Positions 33,139-40,289 of a stretch of 64,000 bases of DNA are shown one piece after another. Origin of the DNA: Candidatus Poribacteria bacterium (GTDB lineage Bacteria > Poribacteria > WGA-4E > WGA-3G); the NCBI GenBank assembly GCA_022827225.1, contig JAJDTJ010000097.1, positions 1-64,000 of the forward strand. Reading direction: 5' to 3'. The first letter of the stretch is position 1. Every line of letters begins with the position of its first letter. The position numbers were made by a program, and so were the translations under genes. A model generated the notes under the pieces. It made no database searches and was not told the origin of the DNA. It saw only the letters and a list, made by a program, of their open reading frames with translations.

Positions 33139-34636
33139 TACGGTATTCCTGCCCCCCGTGTTTAGTATCAAGGGTGTTTTCAAAATCTGGGTCTAATTCC
33201 GTTGCTTTCGCAAAGTCTGTTTTCGCCTCTTCGTGCTGATTGCGTGCCTCTTTTGCCTTTCCGCGGTCGTGATAGTATAGTGCTTTACTCGGGTTGAGTT
33301 GGATAGCTTCATTGAAATCGTTAATTGCGTCGGTATGTTCGCCAAGGGCAACTTTTGCGATGCCGCGCGTATGGTAAGTCGCTGCTCTCCGAAGTTTGGT
33401 TCCTTTCGGATTTGACTGGAGTGCCTTGTCACACTCGGATACTGCTTCTTGGTAGAGGGTTTGTGCTGCTGCGGTGTTGCCTTGCTCGATTTCCAATTTT
33501 CCCATTAAGCACTTCGTCCACCCTAACTCGTTATAAACATTAGCCAAGATTAGGGTTCCCTTTGAATCTAATTGGATTGATTCCGTGTAATCGTTTATCG
33601 CATTTTGATAGAGGGTTCGAGATTTTGCATGATTTCCGTTTTCTGCTTTAACTTCTGCCCAACGTATTCTTGTATAACCGCGACTGTAGTATCCGGTGCT
33701 AGTAGTTGGAGCGACGACGATAGCTTGGTTAGCATCTGCTATCGCTTTTTGATAATTCCCTAATTTACCGTTGGCAATACCCCGAGCGGCGTATGCTTCC
33801 ACTTTTAACCTGGCAACGAACCTGTCGTCCTCAATAATTTTGTCATAAATTGTGATTGCTCCTTCATAGTCCCCCGACATCTGCCTTAGATATACGCGTA
33901 TAATGTAGGCGGTACCTTTAATCTGCCCTCGCCAGATACGCCGAAATATGCCAACTTCGCTGTTAAGCTTCTTACTCATATTGTACGCAGCATAGGCAAG
34001 AACCTCCGGTCGCTTTTGCCACGTTGACCAAGATTCAATTTCTGCCGATGCCGCGCTCGCAAGTAATGTTTTCAATGTATTTGAAGGAATAGCATATCCA
34101 ATATTTTCGGATTCAACACCGGCTGAACAGATTCCTATGGCTTCACCGCTGCTGTTCAGGAGCGGGCAGCCGCTCCACCCTGGGGCGACCAATAGATTTA
34201 ACCTGAGTCGTTTACCGGGGGACTGGGGTCCCCGGACAGTGCCTTCTATCTTATTTTTTTTGTCGCCACTGAAGCCTATCGCGCAAACTTGAGCGTCTTT
34301 CTCAACAGTCTCATTGTTGCCAAGTCGGAAAGGTGTCCCTTCCTCAACGGTTTTCAAGACAACGAGATCATTCTCGTAATCAGATGCGATGATACCTTCA
34401 ATCGTATAAACGGTTCCTGTGTCAACGTGTGTCACGGTCACCTTTGTAGCATCTGCAAGGCCATGGAAGCACGTCACGATTTTATCACGTTCCACAAAGA
34501 AACCGCTCCCTCCGCCTCTGCCAATCCAGCCTGGAATTTCGACTTCGGTCTCAATATAAACCACTGTGCCGACGATTTCTTCGGTAGGTTGTTGACTCTT
34601 GTCATTTTTCGTATCTATCACTATACAAATCTCCAT
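33125..34636 (-). CDS. trypsin-like protease with TPR repeats, first of array
   Basis: 503 residues; a GTG at 34621 with GGAG 9 nt upstream is an alternative start. Protease domain at about 25-200: GGGSGFFVERDKIVTCFHGL (His), SDYENDLVVLKT (Asp), VAPGWSGCPLL (Ser). TPR units at about 255-490 (YQKAIADANQAIVVAPTTST, TDAINDFNEAIQLNPSKAL). No signal peptide or membrane helix. It starts the minus-strand array of four paralogues. A fragment of the 124-bp MITE family lies directly upstream and may have displaced its native promoter. Confidence 0.8.
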   Translation of the reverse strand: MEICIVIDTKNDKSQQPTEEIVGTVVYIETEVEIPGWIGRGGGSGFFVERDKIVTCFHGLADATKVTVTHVDTGTVYTIEGIIASDYENDLVVLKTVEEGTPFRLGNNETVEKDAQVCAIGFSGDKKNKIEGTVRGPQSPGKRLRLNLLVAPGWSGCPLLNSSGEAIGICSAGVESENIGYAIPSNTLKTLLASAASAEIESWSTWQKRPEVLAYAAYNMSKKLNSEVGIFRRIWRGQIKGTAYIIRVYLRQMSGDYEGAITIYDKIIEDDRFVARLKVEAYAARGIANGKLGNYQKAIADANQAIVVAPTTSTGYYSRGYTRIRWAEVKAENGNHAKSRTLYQNAINDYTESIQLDSKGTLILANVYNELGWTKCLMGKLEIEQGNTAAAQTLYQEAVSECDKALQSNPKGTKLRRAATYHTRGIAKVALGEHTDAINDFNEAIQLNPSKALYYHDRGKAKEARNQHEEAKTDFAKATELDPDFENTLDTKHGGQEYRNGTG

Positions 34637-34656
34637 GTATACCGTACAAAAGATGC

Positions 34657-34703
34657 CACAGGCTAACAGCCTATGCTACAAAAGAGCAGCATACGTAAGT
34701 CCT
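34657..34703. repeat. MITE-family right-end fragment
   Basis: CACAGGCTAACAGCCTATG then CTACAAAAGAGCAGCATACG and TAAGTCCT match the right part of the element at 2133-2256. No left terminus is present here, so this is a solo end. Confidence 0.65.
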
Positions 34704-34745
34704 ATCTATTATACACCAAATCCGAATATCCGTGCCAAAAAAGAT

Positions 34746-34775
34746 TTGACACCGGACTGTAGTATGTGGTATCAT
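34746..34775 (+). promoter_or_regulatory. sigma-70 promoter of candidate ncRNA
   Basis: Perfect TTGACA (34746-34751), 18-bp spacer, TATCAT (34770-34775). No ORF begins within 390 nt, which points to an RNA product or a long leader for ileS. Confidence 0.6.
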
Positions 34776-34781
34776 ACAATT

Positions 34782-35047
34782 AACAGATACACATTTTTGA
34801 GATTACACCGAGCGAGATTATCGGATGTTTTACGCATTGCTCACCACACTGACATCGCAATATAGGAAGTCTGTGCGCTACAATACCCTGTCCCAAGGTA
34901 GCATTTCTGCTGTCACGGGTTTGCGCGCCATATTCATTATTATTGCTATTCGTCACGCTGTGGTGGGTTAATTACGAGCAGATAAGAATTTTCTATTACA
35001 ACGCCCATCACTGAAACAGACCATTTCGGTGGGGCGTTTTGTTTTTT
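34782..35047 (+). ncRNA. candidate structured small RNA (6S-like rod shape)
   Basis: Between a good promoter and an intrinsic terminator lies about 265 nt without an ORF. The centre folds as one long interrupted helix. ATTGCTCACCACA (34836-34848) pairs with 34959-34972 with one bulge, TGAC (34850-34853) with GTCA (34952-34955), and GCAATA (34857-34862) with TATTGC (34941-34946). Inside that, GTGCGC (34873-34878) pairs with GCGCGC (34923-34928) and ACCC (34885-34888) with GGGT (34917-34920). The long rod with internal bubbles recalls 6S RNA, but I see no diagnostic sequence. The alternative is a regulatory leader of ileS; the T-box consensus is absent. Confidence 0.5.
35000..35047 (+). terminator. 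intrinsic terminator
   Basis: AACGCCC (35000-35006) and GGGCGTT (35032-35038) enclose a further CACTGAAA/TTTCGGTG pairing, followed by TTGTTTTTT. It ends the candidate RNA 125 nt before ileS. Confidence 0.75.
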
Positions 35048-35060
35048 AAGACACAAAGAG

Positions 35061-35137
35061 AGATGGAAGAAAAGAGGGAAGGATGGAAAGGTGGAAGCAA
35101 CATGCTTCCAATCTTCCAGCCTTCCAATCTTCCACCC
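35061..35137. repeat. purine/pyrimidine palindromic repeat before ileS
   Basis: GATGGAAGAAAAGAGGGAAGG and following GGAAG units face CTTCCAATCTTCC units. It is related to the repeat in the ABC linker at 26380-26505 and ends about 20 nt before the ileS ribosome site. Confidence 0.6.
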
Positions 35138-35172
35138 GTCAACCATACAAGAAGAGTGGGAGGAATTTCTTC

Positions 35173-38100
35173 ATGTTTGAAGAGGTATCACCGCAATTTA
35201 CGTTCGCAGAGAAAGAGAGACAGACCTTGGAATTCTGGCGTGAAAACGACATCTTCGAGAAGAGTATGGAGATGTACAAAGACGCGCCATCCTTCGTTTT
35301 CTTAGAAGGACCCCCGTTCGCGAATGCGCCGCCCGGTGTCCATCACGTCCTTGCACGGATCATGAAAGATGCCGTCTGCCGCTATAAAACGATGACGGGG
35401 CATTACGTCCATCGTAAAGCCGGTTGGGACACGCACGGACTTCCTGTCGAATACCAAGTCGAAAAACAACTCAATATCACAAATAAGGCAGAACTTGAGG
35501 CTTACGGCGTTCAGAATTTTATCGAAAAGTGTAAAGAGAATGTATTCCAATACGAACAGGACTGGCGTGAGATGACGGAGCGCATCGGGTTCTGGGTGAA
35601 CCTTGACGATGCCTATATCACATTGTCAAACGATTACATTGAGAGTATCTGGTGGGTGCTCCGACAAGCGTGGGATAAGGGACTGTTATATCAGGGGCAC
35701 AAAGTACAACCGTATTGCTATCGGTGCGGCACGACCTTGGCAAGCCACGAAGTCGCACTCGGTTACCAAGAGGTCTCCGATCCGTCAATTTTTGTGCGGT
35801 TCCGACTGAAAAATAGAGAGAATACCTATCTGCTGGTTTGGACGACGACACCGTGGACGTTACCGTCTAACGTCGCCGTCGCCGTCGGCGAAGATTACGA
35901 TTACGTCGCTGTTGAAGAACCCAACGGTCAGCACCTCATCCTCGCCAAGGAATGCGTCTCCAGTTTATTCGGAGATGAACCGCCGCGGATCGTCGAAAAC
36001 TATAAAGGGACTGACCTCCAAGATTGGGAATACGAACCGCTTTTTGACAGCGGCGAACACCCCGAAAAATCGCACTATGTTGTCCCTGGCGATTTCGTAA
36101 CGACGACAGAGGGGAGCGGTTTGGTCCATATCGCACCGGCTTTCGGACAAGATGATTACGACATCGGACAAAAATATAACCTACCCTTGGTACAATTAGT
36201 AGGTGCAGATGGCAGATTTGTTGCAGCGGTCAAAGAGCCGTGGGCAGGCGAATACGTTAAAGACGCGGATCCGCAGATTATCGAAAACTTGGACGGACGC
36301 GGACTGCTGTTCAAAGCTGCCGAATATACGCACCAATATCCGTTCTGCTGGCGATGCGATAACCCGCTCCTCTATTACGCGCGCGAATCGTGGTTCATCC
36401 GGACGACCGCCATCCGTGAACAGATGCTCCAGCACAATCAGGAAATCAACTGGTACCCGGAACACATCAAAGATGGGCGGTTCGGGAACTGGCTGGAAAA
36501 CAACATCGACTGGGGGTTGAGCCGCGAACGGTACTGGGGTACGCCGTTGCCGGTCTGGATCTGTGACGACTGCGGACACCAACACTGCGTCGGCAGTATC
36601 GCTGAACTGAGGGACCTCGGTATAGACGTACCCGAGGCTATTGAACTCCACCGTCCGTACGTAGATGATCTGGCACTCACCTGTGAGAAATGCGATGGCA
36701 CGATGCACCGTGTCCAAGATGTAATTGACTGCTGGTTCGACTCCGGTTGCGCCCACACGGCACAATGGCACTACCCGTTTGAAAACAAAGAACTGTTTGA
36801 ACAGGCGTATCCGGCGGACTTCATTTCCGAAGCCATTGACCAGACGCGCGGGTGGTTCTATAGCCTTTTAGCAACCGGCACCCTCCTCTACGACAAACCC
36901 GCCTACAAAAACTGTCTCTGTCTCGAGCTCGTCCTCGCCGCTGACGGACAGAAGATGAGCAAGAGTAAAGGGAACACGGTGGATCCGTGGCTAATTTTGA
37001 ATGAGCAGGGTGCAGACGCGATGCGGTGGTATATGTTCACCGCGACCACACCGTGGACACCACGCTCTTTCAAAATTGATGGCGTTGACGAAGCGTTGAA
37101 GAAGTTCATGGGAACACTTCAAAATGTTTATAGCTTCTTCGTGATGTATGCCAATTTAGAGCAGATTGATGTTTTACAAGACGCACCGCCGGTGGCAGAA
37201 CGTGCCGTTGTGGACAGATGGATCGTGTCTCGTCTCCACACGCTCATTGAAGAAGTGCGCGAGGAGATGGAGAACTACCATCTCACGAACGCGCCCCGTG
37301 CGATTGAGGCGTTTGTGGATGATCTCAGCAACTGGTACGTCCGTCGAACCCGCGACCGGTTCTGGGGCGCAGAAGCGGGTCCCGACAAGCAAGCCGCTTA
37401 TGCGACACTTTATGAAGTGCTTGTAACGGTTGCGAAACTCGCCGCACCGTTCGTCCCATTTCTGGCGGATGAACTCTATCGGAACTTAGTCGGTTCGTTG
37501 GATACTGAGGCACCGCTGAGCGTTCACCTCGCCGAGTATCCGGTAGCAGATGCATCGTTGAAAGACGCACAGTTAGAGACCGATATGGCTTTCACGCGCG
37601 ATGTGATTAGTATGGGACACGCCGCACGCAATCGTTCCGGTATCAAGACGCGACAACCGCTCGCAGAGATTACACTCGGTGGACTCTCCGATGCCGAAAA
37701 GGCGACCGTCAACCGTTTGGCGGAACTCGTTCACGATGAACTCAACGTCAAAACCATCGTCTTCACGGAGGATCTCGACGCATTCGCACAGGTAACGCTC
37801 AAACCGAACTTCAGGGTCTTGGGACCTAAATACGGGAAGGGTGTGCAAGCCATCGCGAAGGCACTCGCGACTGCTGACGCAATGCAGACGAAAGCGGAAT
37901 TGGAAACCGCTGGCAGTTTACAAGTCGAAGCATCAGGAGAGACATACACCCTGGAATCGTCAGATATCGACGTACAAACGCAGAACCGAGAAGGGTTTTT
38001 TGTTGAGGTAGATGCCCGGAAATTCGTCGCACTCTCAACAGAACTGACGCACGACCTGGTCCTTGAAGGTTTGGCACGCGAGTTTGTGAATAAAATCCAG

Positions 38101-38319
38101 AACATGCGGAAGGAAGCCGATTTTAACGTCTCCGATCGAATTAAGCTTTCGCTAACGGATGCATCGCCGCTTGCAGACGAAGCGTTCCGCGTGCATCAAG
38201 CGTATATCCTTCGGGAGACGCTGACAACCGAAGTCGTAGACGCGCTGAGCGCCAATGCGTTTACCGTCGCCCAAAAACTCAACGACGAATCGGCGACCTT
38301 GAGCGTGGAGCAGACCTGA
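35173..38319 (+). CDS. ileS: isoleucyl-tRNA synthetase, IleRS2 type, with swapped GVHH signature
   Basis: 1048 residues; start at 35173 fixed by GGGAGGA 8 nt upstream. It charges tRNA-Ile with isoleucine. Class I signature 2 is normal (KMSKSKGN near residue 594). Class I signature 1 is altered: where the family has HxGH, this protein has G55-V-H-H58 (FANAPPGVHHVLARI). The CP1 editing domain shows VWTTTPWTLPSN and GSGLVHIAPAFGQDDY. Zinc-like Cys pairs occur (CDDCGHQHC, CEKCDG). The sequence style is that of the eukaryotic-like IleRS2 clade, in which GXHH variants have been linked to mupirocin hyper-resistance. Perfect terminator downstream. Confidence 0.95.
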   Translation: MFEEVSPQFTFAEKERQTLEFWRENDIFEKSMEMYKDAPSFVFLEGPPFANAPPGVHHVLARIMKDAVCRYKTMTGHYVHRKAGWDTHGLPVEYQVEKQLNITNKAELEAYGVQNFIEKCKENVFQYEQDWREMTERIGFWVNLDDAYITLSNDYIESIWWVLRQAWDKGLLYQGHKVQPYCYRCGTTLASHEVALGYQEVSDPSIFVRFRLKNRENTYLLVWTTTPWTLPSNVAVAVGEDYDYVAVEEPNGQHLILAKECVSSLFGDEPPRIVENYKGTDLQDWEYEPLFDSGEHPEKSHYVVPGDFVTTTEGSGLVHIAPAFGQDDYDIGQKYNLPLVQLVGADGRFVAAVKEPWAGEYVKDADPQIIENLDGRGLLFKAAEYTHQYPFCWRCDNPLLYYARESWFIRTTAIREQMLQHNQEINWYPEHIKDGRFGNWLENNIDWGLSRERYWGTPLPVWICDDCGHQHCVGSIAELRDLGIDVPEAIELHRPYVDDLALTCEKCDGTMHRVQDVIDCWFDSGCAHTAQWHYPFENKELFEQAYPADFISEAIDQTRGWFYSLLATGTLLYDKPAYKNCLCLELVLAADGQKMSKSKGNTVDPWLILNEQGADAMRWYMFTATTPWTPRSFKIDGVDEALKKFMGTLQNVYSFFVMYANLEQIDVLQDAPPVAERAVVDRWIVSRLHTLIEEVREEMENYHLTNAPRAIEAFVDDLSNWYVRRTRDRFWGAEAGPDKQAAYATLYEVLVTVAKLAAPFVPFLADELYRNLVGSLDTEAPLSVHLAEYPVADASLKDAQLETDMAFTRDVISMGHAARNRSGIKTRQPLAEITLGGLSDAEKATVNRLAELVHDELNVKTIVFTEDLDAFAQVTLKPNFRVLGPKYGKGVQAIAKALATADAMQTKAELETAGSLQVEASGETYTLESSDIDVQTQNREGFFVEVDARKFVALSTELTHDLVLEGLAREFVNKIQNMRKEADFNVSDRIKLSLTDASPLADEAFRVHQAYILRETLTTEVVDALSANAFTVAQKLNDESATLSVEQT

Positions 38320-38376
38320 TCTCCCGCAAGTATCAGACGAGATAACTGTGAGACGCTGTTGCACAATTGCGTCTTT

Positions 38377-38402
38377 GGAGCGGATTTTTAGAAATCCGCT
38401 CC
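38377..38402 (+). terminator. ileS terminator
   Basis: GGAGCGGATTT (38377-38387), 4-nt loop, AAATCCGCTCC (38392-38402): a perfect 11-bp stem 57 nt after the ileS stop, followed by AAATTTTGT. Confidence 0.75.
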
Positions 38403-38423
38403 AAATTTTGTACTGTAAAACGT

Positions 38424-38490
38424 TACTATATGCAAGTAGATTTGCATATAGTACTACTATTTGCAAACAGATTGACATTTAGTAGCACTA
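38424..38490. repeat. AT-rich palindromes
   Basis: TACTATATGCAA (38424-38435) and TTGCATATAGTA (38442-38453) form a perfect 12-bp hairpin with a 6-nt loop. The adjoining CTACTATTTGCAA ... ATTTAGTAG and CACTATATGC repeat the same words. No gene; the rest of 38500-38760 holds nothing recognisable apart from a weak TATAGT box near 38660. Confidence 0.6.
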
Positions 38491-38797
38491 TATGCCGATA
38501 TATATACAGAGTCATTCAGTCTTTGCATAATTTCGTTTTTCGCTCAGGATTCCCTCTGATTGGAGCAACCTTCAAATCTCGGCATTTTACTGCAAATTAT
38601 GCTTCTGACAACCGAAAATCTGCGCGCTTGAACGATAAAAATCTTGCCTTAAAACCGAATTTTTGCTATAGTACGGTTTAAATTGAATATCCGAAACCTA
38701 TCTCATAAATACTGATTTCCGAGGCGAGGTTTCTGTATCTCAGCCTTCATGAAGTAACCTCTAAAATCCCAATTTTGAATGAAAGGAGATTCCGGTT

Positions 38798-39676
38798 ATG
38801 CGAGATTTTTCGTACATTGCCGCGACAACGATACCGGAAGCCGTTGCCCTACTCGACGAAAAGGGAGAGAGCGCACGCATCTTAGCCGGTGGCACCGACC
38901 TCATCGTTCAGGTTCGAGAGGCACGCCGAGATGTCGATTGGATCATTGATATTAAATCCATCCCTGAGGTCAACGCCTTAGACTACACTGCTGATACCGG
39001 TTTAGTGCTTGGTGCTGCAGTCGAGTGTTATAAGATTTACGCCGATGATGCTATCTGCAACGCCTATCCCGGTTTGATTGATGCAACCAAAATTATTGGT
39101 GGCACGGCGATCCAGGGACGCGCAGCGGTCGGTGGAAACCTATGTAACGCCTCACCTGCTGCGGACGGTATACCGCCACTGATTGTACTGAATGCCACCT
39201 GCGTTATTGCCGGTCCAAACGGTGAACGCGAACTCCCCGTTGAAGAGTTCTGTACAGCACCGGGTCAAACCGTGCTTGAGAAAGGTGAGATGCTTGTTTC
39301 AATAAAGGTACCCGCACCAGAAAGCAATTCCAGCTCCTACTATCTCCGGTTTATCCCGCGGAATGAGATGGACATCGCCGTTGTGGGTGCTGGTGCTTCC
39401 GTCGTGCTTGACGATACGAAACAGAGAATTATCTCTGCTCGTGTTGGACTCGCTGCTGTCGCGCCGACACCGCTCTTTGCGGAAGAAGCGAGCGCGCTCC
39501 TTGCGGGTCGAGAGGTCTCCGATGCCGCAATTGACGAAGCCGCGGAAGCTGCACAGGCGATCGCACGTCCGATTAGCGATATGCGCGGCACCGCCGAGCA
39601 GCGGACACACCTCGTCGGTGTCCTGACGCGGCGCGCACTCAACGGTGCCATCCAGAGAGTCCGAGACGCAGCATAG
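38798..39676 (+). CDS. molybdenum hydroxylase FAD-binding subunit (xanthine dehydrogenase/CO dehydrogenase M family)
   Basis: 292 residues, AAAGGAG 8 nt before the ATG. This medium subunit moves electrons from the iron-sulfur subunit to FAD. It has the two PCMH-type FAD motifs: ILAGGTDL near residue 30 and GGNLCNASPAAD near 112, then the CO dehydrogenase flavoprotein C-terminal domain (SARVGLAAVAPTPLFA). Cytoplasmic. First gene of a three-gene operon (FAD, 2Fe-2S, Mo) in the order of the xanthine dehydrogenase family. Substrate not deducible. Confidence 0.9.
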   Translation: MRDFSYIAATTIPEAVALLDEKGESARILAGGTDLIVQVREARRDVDWIIDIKSIPEVNALDYTADTGLVLGAAVECYKIYADDAICNAYPGLIDATKIIGGTAIQGRAAVGGNLCNASPAADGIPPLIVLNATCVIAGPNGERELPVEEFCTAPGQTVLEKGEMLVSIKVPAPESNSSSYYLRFIPRNEMDIAVVGAGASVVLDDTKQRIISARVGLAAVAPTPLFAEEASALLAGREVSDAAIDEAAEAAQAIARPISDMRGTAEQRTHLVGVLTRRALNGAIQRVRDAA

Positions 39677-39725
39677 GCTATCCAGCGGAAACCGAATTGT
39701 AAAAAGAACGAAAGGAACTTATATT

Positions 39726-40196
39726 ATGGCGAGAAGATCGCACGTTCAGACGACTATCAATGGCGAAACGGTGGAATTCCTGTGTGAACCCCGGCAAAGC
39801 CTGCTCGAAGTCCTCAGAGATGAACTCCACCTTACGGGTGCTAAAGAGGGATGCAACAACGGAAACTGTGGGGCTTGCAGTGTCATCCTTGACGGTAGAC
39901 TTGTTAATTCATGCCTCGTCCTCGGTGTAGAGACTGAAGGCAAATCTGTCGAGACCATTGAAGGTTTGGCAGAACCTGACAAGCTGCATCCGATCCAAGA
40001 TGCCTTCCTCGAACACGCCGCGCTTCAGTGCGGGATTTGTACGCCCGGCTTCATCATGAGCGCGAAAGCACTCCTCGAGCAAAACCCGAACCCAACTGAA
40101 CACGAAGTCCGATACTGGTTGGCAGGAAATTTGTGCCGCTGTACCGGCTACGATAAAATTGTCCGTGCTGTACTTGATGCAGCCGCATCCATGTGA
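39726..40196 (+). CDS. molybdenum hydroxylase 2Fe-2S subunit
   Basis: 156 residues from the ATG at 39726 (AAAGGAA 8 nt upstream; the frame is open to 39645). The N-terminal plant-type ferredoxin domain has CNNGNCGACSVILDG and a later Cys (LVNSC). The C-terminal helical domain has the second cluster motif CGICTPGF plus CRCTGY. These eight Cys ligate the two [2Fe-2S] centres that link the Mo site to FAD. Sits 49 nt after the FAD subunit. Confidence 0.92.
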   Translation: MARRSHVQTTINGETVEFLCEPRQSLLEVLRDELHLTGAKEGCNNGNCGACSVILDGRLVNSCLVLGVETEGKSVETIEGLAEPDKLHPIQDAFLEHAALQCGICTPGFIMSAKALLEQNPNPTEHEVRYWLAGNLCRCTGYDKIVRAVLDAAASM

Positions 40197-40289
40197 AAGG
40201 AGCGTCCTTCGCAGGATTGAGACGATGGAAATTGCGGTAATTGTTAGCAAATTTCTGTTTCTCATAATGCGAATTGACGAAAAATAGGA

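Noticed and set aside
34746-35172. T-box riboswitch controlling ileS
   Set aside because: The conserved antiterminator sequence (GGTGG then ACCGCG) and the specifier architecture are not seen; only a terminator is present.
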